Positions 1-6,524 of a stretch of 10,007 nucleotides of DNA are shown piece after piece; the stretch's first letter is position 1, and the number at the start of each line of letters is the position of its first letter. The stretch is from JAAUQA01 sp036351435 (GTDB taxonomy: Bacteria; Pseudomonadota; Gammaproteobacteria; Competibacterales; Competibacteraceae). The notes beneath the pieces are model-generated. The model was not told the DNA's origin and did not search any database. It saw only the letters and a program-made list of their open reading frames with translations. The stretch is from NCBI GenBank assembly GCA_036351435.1, contig JAZBPA010000290.1, positions 1 through 10,007 on the forward strand. Reading direction: 5' to 3'. A program made the position numbers and the translations under genes.

Positions 1-509
1 GCGAAAGCGACCGTTATGAACACCGTTGAATCCAACAATTGCCCGACCACGGTAGAGCCGATAGTGCGTGTCCACAGCCACCGTCCCTGGGTCAGAATTT
101 TCAACTTAGCCAAGATAAAAGCATTGGCGAATTCGCCCAGCAGGTAAGCCAGGAACGAAGCAGCTAATAACCGTGGGGTGTAACCCAAAATACGCTCGAA
201 TGCGGCCTGTCCATCCCAAAATCCGGCCGGTGGCAATACTTGAGCCAGCCAAATGGCCATCACCGCCAGCAAATTGCAAGCGAACCCCAGCCAAATCACC
301 TGACGGGCGCGACGATAACCGTAGACTTCGGTCAGTACGTCCCCCAAGATGTAGCTGATCGGAAAAATCAAAGTGCCGGCGGGCAGTATCCAACCACCCA
401 CATCAATCAGCTTGACGGCGATAATATTGGCAATGAGCAGTGTGGTTACGAAACCGGCTACCACAATGACGAAAGCGGTGGAGTGGGTTGAAAGGTTTGA
501 GTGATTCAT
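1..509 (-). CDS. yhhQ: Queuosine precursor transporter, YhhQ/DUF165 (VUT) family, C-terminus cut by window edge
   Basis: Inner-membrane protein of the family that imports queuosine precursors (preQ0/preQ1 in E. coli YhhQ) for tRNA wobble-base modification. Reading the minus strand from the ATG at 507-509 gives 169 residues before the window ends. The sequence is mostly hydrophobic, with likely membrane spans near residues 12-33, 40-56, 70-93, 112-135 and 148-168. The family signature GDVLTEVYGY is at residues 56-65, preceded by FPISYIL. A conserved-looking DSTVF sits near the cut end. E. coli YhhQ is about 220 residues, so roughly 50 are missing here. No strong Shine-Dalgarno precedes the start, so the start is likely but not certain. 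The gene is divergent from the GST gene. Identification rests on the signature and topology; the exact substrate is inferred from the family. Confidence 0.88.
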   Translation of the reverse strand, partial: MNHSNLSTHSTAFVIVVAGFVTTLLIANIIAVKLIDVGGWILPAGTLIFPISYILGDVLTEVYGYRRARQVIWLGFACNLLAVMAIWLAQVLPPAGFWDGQAAFERILGYTPRLLAASFLAYLLGEFANAFILAKLKILTQGRWLWTRTIGSTVVGQLLDSTVFITVAF

Positions 510-546
510 TGGGTAACAATTGTGTTGGTCGATGACAAAGTGGGGC

Positions 547-555
547 AGATTAGCA
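547..555 (-). promoter_or_regulatory. Possible extended -10 promoter element for the queuosine transporter
   Basis: On the minus strand the sequence reads TGCTAATCT, an extended -10 (TGn followed by TAATCT, close to TATAAT). It would start transcription about 30 nt before the transporter ATG. No good -35 is present at the right spacing (the nearest is TTCGCG, 15 nt away), which would fit an extended -10 promoter. Assigned by eye only. Confidence 0.3.
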
Positions 556-640
556 GATTTTTAGGTGCGCGAACCAGCGCCGGTTTTTTGCGTCACATCT
601 GCCGTGCCCAGTAAAACCGGGCTTAACGGGGTTTTTGAGC

Positions 641-1258
641 ATGATTAAAGTATTTGGTTTTCCTAATACGCGCGCCAGCCGAGTGCTGTGGGCTTTGGAA
701 GAGATCGGCACGGATTACGACTATGTCAAAGTCGATCTGATGCGCGGCGAAGGTCGCAAACCGCCCTACATTGATCTCAATCCCGGCGGTAAAGTGCCGA
801 CCTTGGTTGAAGGCAATTTGGTGCTATCCGAATCGGCAGCGATTTGCACCTACCTGGGCGATCGCTTTCCAGATTCCGGCTTGGTGCCGACTGTGGGTAC
901 TTTAGAACGGGCGCTTTACGACAAATGGTGTTTTTTCGTGATCGGCGAGTTGGAACAGCCACTCTGGACTATCGCCAAGCACCGTTTTGCGTTACCCGAG
1001 AAACGGCGGGTACCAGCGATCATGGATACTGCGCTCTGGGAATTTGAGGTGGCCGCGAAGGTATTGCATACGGGCTTGGGTGAACGTAAATTTCTGGTCG
1101 GCGACAGCTTTACGGCGGCTGATATTCTAGCCGCTCACACCCTCAGTTGGGCGCAAGCCTTCAATGTGCCGCTCGACCCGGAAAATCTACAAACTTATGT
1201 CCAACGGCTGCTGGCACGGCCCGCTCTGGCCCGCGCCAGGGAACGAGAAAAGATTTAG
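641..1258 (+). CDS. Glutathione S-transferase family protein
   Basis: Cytosolic protein of 205 residues with the two-domain GST layout. The N-terminal thioredoxin-like domain spans about residues 1-77, with PNTRASRVLWALEE at 8-21, the cis-proline loop KVPTL at 51-55 (Pro53) and the glutathione-binding SESAAI at 63-68. The helical C-terminal domain contains FLVGDSFTAADI at 151-162, whose TAAD is the conserved N-capping box. Ser13 is a possible catalytic residue, but I cannot assign the class or substrate. I chose the ATG at 641 over the in-frame TTG at 635, since MIKVFGF is a normal GST N-terminus; the ribosome site (ACGGGG near 626-631) is weak. Length is normal. The stop overlaps the convergent pcm stop by 4 bp. 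Role is probably detoxification or thiol chemistry, inferred from the family. Confidence 0.9.
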   Translation: MIKVFGFPNTRASRVLWALEEIGTDYDYVKVDLMRGEGRKPPYIDLNPGGKVPTLVEGNLVLSESAAICTYLGDRFPDSGLVPTVGTLERALYDKWCFFVIGELEQPLWTIAKHRFALPEKRRVPAIMDTALWEFEVAAKVLHTGLGERKFLVGDSFTAADILAAHTLSWAQAFNVPLDPENLQTYVQRLLARPALARAREREKI

Positions 1259-1929
1259 TGCACGGTGATCAGCGGGGTAAATCGGACAGCCAGAATCTCC
1301 TGAGTGCTGATTGAGCCTCGTAGATCTTTTTCAACCCGGATAAGCTGCTGTGCATCCGGCAGTCCTGCAGGAATAACCATCCTACCCTCAGGCTTCAATT
1401 GATTGAGCAAGGCTACCGGGATTAACTCCGGTGCAGCCGTGACGATGATTTTATCGAACGGCGCATGTTGCGACCAACCTGCTGAACCGTCGCCGATCTT
1501 GAAGTGGATGTTGTTAAAGCCGAGTTTATCCAAGCGATTTTCCGCTTCGTTAGCCAACTCCTCAATGATCTCGACACTGAAAATTTGATCCGCTAGTTGC
1601 GATAACACCGCTGACTGATAGCCTAAGCCGGTGCCGATCTCAAGAACCCGGTCATCAGACTGTACTTCCAATAAATCCGTCATCAAGGCAACGATAAACG
1701 GCTGCGAGATGGTTTTGCCAAAGCCGATGGGCAGCGGCTGATCCAAATAAGCAAAAGTCTGCAGGGGTTCGGGAACGAATTCATGACGAGGCACAGCACC
1801 CATGACCCGCATAACCCGTTCATCCAGCGACGTTTTGCCGATCCGGTCACCGACAGCATGGGTGTGCAACGCGATCAGCTCCACCATTTCACGTCTTGCC
1901 GTGGCAAACTGGGCTTCTGTATGAGTCAT
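1255..1929 (-). CDS. pcm: Protein-L-isoaspartate O-methyltransferase
   Basis: SAM-dependent enzyme that methylates L-isoaspartyl residues in aged proteins so that they can revert to aspartate. The 224 residues carry the family hallmarks: VPRHEFVP at 46-53, PLPIGFGKTISQP at 65-77 (the TISQP substrate-site motif), SAM motif I VLEIGTGLGYQ at 95-105, acidic Glu120 after strand 2, GDG at 146-148, and PFDKIIVTAAP at 157-167. The C-terminal AVRFTPL matches the usual end of Pcm. E. coli Pcm is 208 residues; this one has a longer N-terminus (residues 1-30), so it may belong to a different Pcm subfamily. It is not in the surE-pcm-nlpD-rpoS context of enteric bacteria but stands alone, divergent from a hydrolase. 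The Shine-Dalgarno is weak, while a good promoter lies upstream. Confidence 0.94.
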   Translation of the reverse strand: MTHTEAQFATARREMVELIALHTHAVGDRIGKTSLDERVMRVMGAVPRHEFVPEPLQTFAYLDQPLPIGFGKTISQPFIVALMTDLLEVQSDDRVLEIGTGLGYQSAVLSQLADQIFSVEIIEELANEAENRLDKLGFNNIHFKIGDGSAGWSQHAPFDKIIVTAAPELIPVALLNQLKPEGRMVIPAGLPDAQQLIRVEKDLRGSISTQEILAVRFTPLITVH

Positions 1930-1971
1930 CAGGGGGCAGGCTCTTGTGAACAGCTAACGCGACATCTGTTG

Positions 1972-2000
1972 AGTATAGAAAATTTCCCTGTCCTGGTGAA
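1972..2000 (-). promoter_or_regulatory. Candidate sigma70 promoter for pcm
   Basis: On the minus strand, -35 TTCACC (1995-2000) and -10 TATACT (1972-1977) are separated by exactly 17 nt. Agreement with consensus is 4/6 and 5/6. Transcription would start near 1965, giving a 5' leader of about 36 nt before the pcm ATG. This is the best promoter match I see in the window. Confidence 0.5.
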
Positions 2001-2049
2001 ACCCCTTTCTACAGGCTTCGCATAACGCGGCACTGCTATCACTTAAGAT

Positions 2050-2066
2050 ACCCTGGAAAGCAGGGT
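2050..2066 (+). repeat. Short stem-loop in the leader of the alpha/beta-hydrolase gene
   Basis: ACCCTG and CAGGGT form a perfect 6-bp stem with a 5-nt GAAAG loop, ending about 31 nt before the hydrolase ATG. No U-run follows, so it is not an obvious terminator. It could be an mRNA leader hairpin or chance. Confidence 0.35.
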
Positions 2067-2097
2067 GATTGTGGCTTGATCTGAACGAGGAAAAGAT

Positions 2098-3066
2098 ATG
2101 TTGGCTCGGTTACTGCTCAAAGGATTGGCCATTGAAGTACTGCTTTACGGAATCGGTGGATGGCTGTTGTGGCGCTATGCTGGGTATTCGCCCGGCATTC
2201 TCATTGTGCTTGCTGTCGTTACGCTGCTCGGTATCCGGCTGGTTAGTGTCGGCATACTGTGTGCTATCGGTTGGATTTATCGCGCTGAACGGCCTGTTGA
2301 ACGGCGCATCGGCCTCTGGCAATCCGTGCGGCTGTTCGGCGCTGAGTGGTTGTCGATGCTGGCGCTTTATCTGTTTTTCCAACCTTTAGGACCGTGGTTG
2401 ACGCGCACTGGCCGTCACTCGGCAGACCATTCAACCGCAACCCCCATACTGCTGATTCACGGTTATACGTGCAATGCGGGTTTTTGGTGGGCACTGGAAC
2501 GCTTTCTCCGCAAACGAGGGCTTAACAACCTGTTCACTATCACCTTGGAGCCCGTCTTCGGCGATATCGATGACTATGCCCGGCAGGTCGCTGAGCGAGT
2601 GGAGAATCTGTGCAAAGCAACTGGAGCCGAACATATTATTCTGGTGGGCCACAGCATGGGGGGATTGGTGGCGCGTGCTTATCTGCACCGATATGGCGAA
2701 CGCAATCGAGTTGCCGGGATAATAAGCTTGGGATCGCCTCATCATGGCTCCCTGCACGCCCGTTTTGCGCTGGTTCAAGCGCGCAATGTTGAGCAGATGT
2801 CACCGAATAATGCCTGGTTAGCCGAGTTGAATGCGGATGAGGATCGGAACGCTCCGGTACCAATGGTGTCGATTTACAGCGATCACGATGAGCTGGTCAC
2901 TCCGCAAACCAGCGCTCGTTTGCGGTATACCAATAGCAGGAATATCTCCGTTATGGGGGTGGGGCACCTAGCAATGGCTTTCGAGCCCTCTTTACATACC
3001 GTGGTTTTTGAACAACTGAGCGAGGTGTTAAACAATTCGGATGAGTTACCTGAAGATCAGTGCTGA
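2098..3066 (+). CDS. Membrane-anchored alpha/beta-hydrolase, triacylglycerol lipase/esterase-like
   Basis: Predicted serine hydrolase of 322 residues. The first 100 residues are rich in hydrophobic segments (about 3-25, 32-60 and 80-100), suggesting an N-terminal membrane domain rather than a cleaved signal peptide. The hydrolase domain starts near residue 115: LLIHGYT (118-124, HG oxyanion strand), nucleophile elbow VGHSMGG (183-189, Ser186), then SLGSPHHGS (210-218), the acid in YSDHDELVTP (Asp262 or Asp264) and His290 in GVGHLAM. This order and the GSPHHG segment resemble bacterial lipases of the LipA/PGAP1-like group. Start choice is firm: GAGGA at 2087-2091 lies 6 nt before the ATG. The substrate cannot be read from sequence. 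No lipase foldase gene lies nearby. Confidence 0.85.
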   Translation: MLARLLLKGLAIEVLLYGIGGWLLWRYAGYSPGILIVLAVVTLLGIRLVSVGILCAIGWIYRAERPVERRIGLWQSVRLFGAEWLSMLALYLFFQPLGPWLTRTGRHSADHSTATPILLIHGYTCNAGFWWALERFLRKRGLNNLFTITLEPVFGDIDDYARQVAERVENLCKATGAEHIILVGHSMGGLVARAYLHRYGERNRVAGIISLGSPHHGSLHARFALVQARNVEQMSPNNAWLAELNADEDRNAPVPMVSIYSDHDELVTPQTSARLRYTNSRNISVMGVGHLAMAFEPSLHTVVFEQLSEVLNNSDELPEDQC

Positions 3067-3117
3067 TTCGGCTACAGGCACATGAGAATCATTCGCCATT
3101 GAGGTGTGTTACAATTT

Positions 3118-3145
3118 TTTACAGGCCAGGCCGCTGATTTATATC
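3118..3145 (+). promoter_or_regulatory. Possible sigma70 promoter for the lytic transglycosylase gene
   Basis: TTTACA (3118-3123, 5/6 match to the -35 consensus) and TATATC (3140-3145, 4/6 match to -10) are spaced 16 nt apart. If used, the transcript would have a leader of about 240 nt. A weaker alternative is TTGCGC (3223-3228) with GATAAA (3245-3250), also 16 nt apart. Neither is decisive. Confidence 0.3.
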
Positions 3146-3337
3146 TTGCTGAATATTAATAAATTAACAACTTTAGCAGCCAAGCTGCTGCAAAATAAAT
3201 CGTTCGCGTTTTTCAGCATATGTTGCGCTTGATCAAAGAACTTCGATAAACTGAGGGCTATGTTGCTATGCAAAATCTTAAGTTTTTCAGTAAACGCGGG
3301 CCTTCGAAAGTCGAGTGCCCAGACCGGTGAACGGACA

Positions 3338-3356
3338 AATTTGGAGACCCCAAATT
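3338..3356 (+). repeat. Stem-loop in the 5' leader of the transglycosylase gene
   Basis: AATTTGG and CCAAATT form a perfect 7-bp stem around a 5-nt AGACC loop, about 39 nt upstream of the ATG and 28 nt before the Shine-Dalgarno. There is no U-run. It may be an mRNA leader structure or a dyad operator. Confidence 0.4.
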
Positions 3357-3395
3357 GTTCAACCCAATCGGTGTTCTTTCTAGTGGAGGTTGCTA

Positions 3396-4106
3396 ATGCC
3401 AATCAGTAAGCCCTTGCCCGGCAGTTTCGGTAAGTTAGTCAAAGTAGGGTTTCTCACGGTCTGTATCGCTACCCCCATGGCCACCTGCTTGGCTGAATCG
3501 CATTCCTCTACCCAAAACGGTTCATTTGAACTGGCTGCCGTTAAGGGCGCTCGCTCTCACCAAATGAGACAGCGCAACTTGTCGCAGTACATTCAGAAAA
3601 CGTATCGGGTGCGTGCGCGTAAAGCAGATACCATTGTCAATGCCGCTTTCAACAGTGGTGCACGGTATGACGTGGCACCGGAGTTGATTCTGGCTATCAT
3701 TGCTGTGGAATCCACCTTCCGAGCACAGGCAGTCGGCCCCAAAGGTTCGCGGGGTTTGATGCAGGTGTTGCCGCGTGCGCATCCACGCAAGGTTCGAGCA
3801 ATTGGGGGCGTTAAAGCGCTCTTTGACCCAAATAAAAATATCCGCACCGGCTCCAAAATTTTGTCGGATTATTTGCGCAAAAGTGGCGGTAATCTGCGCA
3901 AAGGTTTATTGCGCTACAACGGGAGCTACGGCACTCGGTCACGTTACGCCGACAAGGTATTACGCGTTTACTCCCGGTTGAAAAAGATCAACCGGGGTAC
4001 CCAAACCAGCATGAGATCAATGCCGGTCACGGTCGACCCCACTTCGCTCGTCGCTCTAGCCGCTGCCACAACAACTGTAGGTTCAAATGGGTCTCAATCG
4101 TATTAG
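3396..4106 (+). CDS. Secreted lytic transglycosylase, SLT domain (family 1)
   Basis: Predicted peptidoglycan lytic transglycosylase of 236 residues, acting in the periplasm on the MurNAc-GlcNAc bond. Residues 1-34 form a signal peptide: basic K13/K16, hydrophobic 17-27, possible cleavage after CLA near 33. No clear lipobox is present. The SLT domain spans about 80-195: YDVAPELILAIIAVEST at 91-107 with catalytic Glu105, GSRGLMQVLP at 117-126, NIRTGSKILSDYL at 148-160 and LLRYNGS at 171-177. I start at the ATG at 3396, because GGAGGT at 3385-3390 sits 5 nt ahead; the TTG at 3390 is too close to that site. Residues 200-236 form an Ala/Thr/Ser-rich tail outside the domain, and residues 211-236 lie antisense to the end of cobQ. 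Confidence 0.9.
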   Translation: MPISKPLPGSFGKLVKVGFLTVCIATPMATCLAESHSSTQNGSFELAAVKGARSHQMRQRNLSQYIQKTYRVRARKADTIVNAAFNSGARYDVAPELILAIIAVESTFRAQAVGPKGSRGLMQVLPRAHPRKVRAIGGVKALFDPNKNIRTGSKILSDYLRKSGGNLRKGLLRYNGSYGTRSRYADKVLRVYSRLKKINRGTQTSMRSMPVTVDPTSLVALAAATTTVGSNGSQSY

Positions 4107-5508
4107 CCAGTTGATCCAGACCTTCCTCTCTCAGAGTCCGATAATCGGGGCCTTGGCGCACTGCTAGGCCGGCCCAACGCAGCAAGCTATCGCGAGCTGC
4201 GGGGTCCTCGAATAATCCATGCAAATAAGTGCCAAGGATTTGGCCGTCTTCTGAAATCGCTCCATCGGAGGTTGTCGGCAGATAGACAGCAGGCCGCATC
4301 AAGGCTGCTCCTGTGGTATGGCCCATGTGGATCTCATAACCGCTGACAGCGGCATTCTCCAAGGCTAAACGGCCGGTAACCCGGCGCAACTGCTTGGCGG
4401 GGAGCAAAGTGGTTTGCAACTGCAATAACTCCAGCCCAGGACTTTCGCCCGCATCCCCTTCCAAGCCTTGTGGGTCACGCAAGGTCTGGCCCAACATTTG
4501 AAACCCCCCGCAGATACCGATCAGATGACCGCCGTAGCGCAAGTGCCGAGCAATCGCCTTGTCCCAACCCTGACGACGAATGTGGGCTAAGTCCGCGCGA
4601 ACGTGTTTGCTACCCGGTAAAATGATCAAATCTGCCGGCGGCATTGGATTTCCCGGATAGATCCAATGCACATCGACTTGCGGATGTAATCGCAACGGGT
4701 CCAAATCGGTATGATTGCTGATGCGGGGCAGTACCGGAACCACCACTTGTAGGCGATGATCCGCGCTTTTGTCGATGCCGGGTTGGCCCGGTAAAGCATC
4801 TTCGGCTTCCAAGTGCAGCCCATGCAGGTAGGGCAGCACGCCGACTACCGGTTTATCGGTACGTTGTTCCAACCAATCCAAACCGGGCTGCAGTAAGCTA
4901 ATATCGCCACGAAAGCGGTTAATCACAAAACCTTGGGTACGAGCCTGTTCGCTGGGCGAAAGCAGCGCAAGGGTCCCGACTAAGTGAGCAAAGACGCCGC
5001 CCCGGTCGATGTCCGCTATCAACCAGACCGGACAATCCACAGCTTCGGCGAAGCCCATATTGGCGATGTCCCGATCGCGTAGATTGATTTCAGCAGGACT
5101 GCCGGCGCCTTCCACTATGATCATTTCGTAGGTGTTACATAAGCGCTCATAGGATTCTAATACTGCTGTCATAGCGACGGTTTTATAGTCATGATAGCGG
5201 CGCGCGTCCATGTCGGTCAGCGCTTGACCGTGAATGATCACTTGCGCATCGCAGTCGCTGCTGGGCTTGAGTAGTACCGGATTCATATCGGTGTGCGGCT
5301 CCAACCCGGCGGCTTGAGCTTGCACGGCCTGGGCGCGGCCGATTTCGCCGCCATCCACCGTGACCGCGCTATTCAGCGCCATGTTTTGAGGCTTAAAAGG
5401 CACCACCCGCACGCCTCTGCGTCGCAACACCCGGCACAGGCCGGCAACCAGGGTACTCTTACCAGCGTCCGAGGTGGTTCCTTGAATCATGAGTGTTTTA
5501 GCAGGCAT
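4027..5508 (-). CDS. cobQ: Cobyric acid synthase (CobQ/CbiP)
   Basis: Glutamine- and ATP-dependent amidotransferase that amidates side chains b, d, e and g of adenosylcobyrinic a,c-diamide to give adenosylcobyric acid, in the cytosol. At 493 residues the length is normal (Salmonella CbiP is about 506). The N-terminal ATP-binding domain has a deviant P-loop GTTSDAGKS at 10-18, then VPFKPQNMALNS at 36-47, IVEGAGSPAEINL at 131-143 and ADIDRGGVFA at 165-174. The C-terminal type 1 glutamine amidotransferase domain shows LPGSK at 297-301, nucleophile Cys333 in GICGGFQMLG (331-340) and catalytic His430 in GTYLHGLFE (426-434). The 3' end overlaps the convergent transglycosylase gene by 80 bp. The start is divergent from cbiB, 66 bp away. 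The ribosome site is weak. The cobQ/cbiP naming depends on the pathway branch. Confidence 0.97.
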   Translation of the reverse strand: MPAKTLMIQGTTSDAGKSTLVAGLCRVLRRRGVRVVPFKPQNMALNSAVTVDGGEIGRAQAVQAQAAGLEPHTDMNPVLLKPSSDCDAQVIIHGQALTDMDARRYHDYKTVAMTAVLESYERLCNTYEMIIVEGAGSPAEINLRDRDIANMGFAEAVDCPVWLIADIDRGGVFAHLVGTLALLSPSEQARTQGFVINRFRGDISLLQPGLDWLEQRTDKPVVGVLPYLHGLHLEAEDALPGQPGIDKSADHRLQVVVPVLPRISNHTDLDPLRLHPQVDVHWIYPGNPMPPADLIILPGSKHVRADLAHIRRQGWDKAIARHLRYGGHLIGICGGFQMLGQTLRDPQGLEGDAGESPGLELLQLQTTLLPAKQLRRVTGRLALENAAVSGYEIHMGHTTGAALMRPAVYLPTTSDGAISEDGQILGTYLHGLFEDPAARDSLLRWAGLAVRQGPDYRTLREEGLDQLANTIETHLNLQLLWQRLERRAKWGRP

Positions 5509-5574
5509 AGTCGATTAAGTCTCAGCTGGGATTCCGGTACACTGCACGCAACTAGGCACAAATAGCAACCATCA

Positions 5575-6495
5575 ATGAAGCTGCTTCTGATCGGCTTAAG
5601 CGCTGTTTTACTGGAACGTCTGTTGGGTGAACCCCGCCGCTGGCGACCCTTGGCAGGCTTTGCCTGGTTGATGCAGCAGGTGGAAAACCGCTGTTACGGC
5701 CCTGCCGAACTTCGCCCAGGATTGCGGACTGTGTTGGGCGGTTTAGCGTTGGTTACGCTGATATTACCTTTTGCGTTATTGGTTTGGCTGCTGACTCTGA
5801 TCCCTTATCTAGGTTGGGTCGTGGCACTGGGAATAGTCTATCTTAGCTTGAGCACAACCCCGTTCAAACGGCAACTCAGTGCGGTTACCCAGGCGCTGCA
5901 GCAAGAGGACCTTGAACAGGCTCGTCAAGCGTTGAAACCGCTGGTTACCCATGATACCGAAACGTTGGACGAAGAAGCGATCAGCCAAGCCGCTGTGGAG
6001 CTGGTGCTTGAACAGTGCAGCGATGGATTGTTCGGAGTATTGTTCTGGTTTTTGCTGGCAGGCGCGCCGGGCGCCGTCGTGTATCGGCTGGTCGTTGTTC
6101 TTGATACACAATGGGGTTATCCCTCCCCGCGCTATCGTGACTTCGGTTGGGCTACGGCGCGACTGGCCGGTTTGTTGCGGTGGGTGCCGGTCCAACTGGT
6201 TGCGCTCAGTTACAGTTTTGCCGGTGATCGGGAAACGGCCTGGCGTTGCTGGCACCGACAAGCCCTCAGCTGGCCCAGTCCGGTAACGGGTACCCTATTA
6301 GCCGCGGGTGCTGGGGCCCTGAATGTACAACTCGGCGGGCCGGTATATTATTACCAACGGTTAATTCCGAGGCCGGTGTTGGGCGACGGCGTGTTACCCC
6401 GTCATCAGGATATTGAACGAACGTTGAAGTTGATTGATCGCGCCTTACTGATTTGGGTTGTCACTTTGGCGCTGATGGGTTGGCTGTTGATCTAA
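5575..6495 (+). CDS. cbiB: Adenosylcobinamide-phosphate synthase (CbiB/CobD)
   Basis: Integral membrane enzyme that joins adenosylcobyric acid, the CobQ product, to an aminopropanol moiety. The 306 residues are close to family length (about 319 in Salmonella). Hydrophobic spans lie near 2-17, 53-75, 77-92, 151-170, 195-215 and 288-306. Family landmarks are LLERLLGEPRRWRPLAGF at 12-29 (usually LDxxxGDPxxxPHPV), LFWFLLAGAPGAVVYR at 156-171, LDTQWGYPSPRYRDFGWA at 176-193, WPSPVTGTLLAAGAGAL at 233-249, LGGP at 253-256 and LGDG at 269-272. The usual ENTVDG-type motif reads EQCSDG at 146-151. The start has a poor ribosome site, but MKLLLIG fits the family N-terminus. mobA follows 29 bp later, probably on the same transcript. 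Confidence 0.93.
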   Translation: MKLLLIGLSAVLLERLLGEPRRWRPLAGFAWLMQQVENRCYGPAELRPGLRTVLGGLALVTLILPFALLVWLLTLIPYLGWVVALGIVYLSLSTTPFKRQLSAVTQALQQEDLEQARQALKPLVTHDTETLDEEAISQAAVELVLEQCSDGLFGVLFWFLLAGAPGAVVYRLVVVLDTQWGYPSPRYRDFGWATARLAGLLRWVPVQLVALSYSFAGDRETAWRCWHRQALSWPSPVTGTLLAAGAGALNVQLGGPVYYYQRLIPRPVLGDGVLPRHQDIERTLKLIDRALLIWVVTLALMGWLLI

Positions 6496-6524
6496 AACGC
6501 AGTGCGTATTGCGGGAGAAGCGCA

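Larger units (their letters stand above)
3067..3395 (+). other. 329-bp intergenic region before the lytic transglycosylase gene
   Basis: No convincing gene. The first 100 bases are AT-rich, with a possible promoter at 3118-3145. Stem-loops are seen at 3175-3189 (AGCAGC/GCTGCT with a CAA loop) and 3338-3356. A 49-codon reading frame at 3260-3409 overlaps the transglycosylase start, but its ribosome site is badly spaced and it resembles no known protein. The minus-strand frame at 3139-3402 also shows no family features. Confidence 0.6.

Noticed and set aside
564..590. Hairpin followed by a run of six T (GGTGC/GCGCC, then GGTTTTTT), resembling a terminator
   Set aside because: The stem is 5 bp with a wobble pair, and no plus-strand gene ends upstream, since the region lies between divergent genes.
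613..635. AAAACC/GGTTTT dyad just ahead of the GST start, possibly hiding the ribosome site
   Set aside because: The stem needs an internal bulge and is mostly A-T. Too weak to call.
510..640. preQ1 riboswitch ahead of the queuosine transporter
   Set aside because: I looked on the minus strand for the short preQ1-I stem-loop and A-rich tail and saw no match. The predicted leader would be only about 30 nt.
3139..3402. 87-residue minus-strand reading frame in the intergenic region
   Set aside because: No ribosome site, no domain-like pattern and it runs across the transglycosylase ribosome site. Probably chance.
3260..3409. 49-codon plus-strand frame overlapping the transglycosylase start by 14 bp, a possible leader peptide
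   Set aside because: The GAGG-like site is only about 3 nt from its ATG, the product resembles nothing known and its composition is unremarkable. Not enough to call a gene.
6453..6524. Upstream ATG start for mobA giving a 24-residue extension
   Set aside because: It overlaps the end of cbiB, has no ribosome site and lengthens MobA beyond the family norm. The GTG at 6525 has a proper site.
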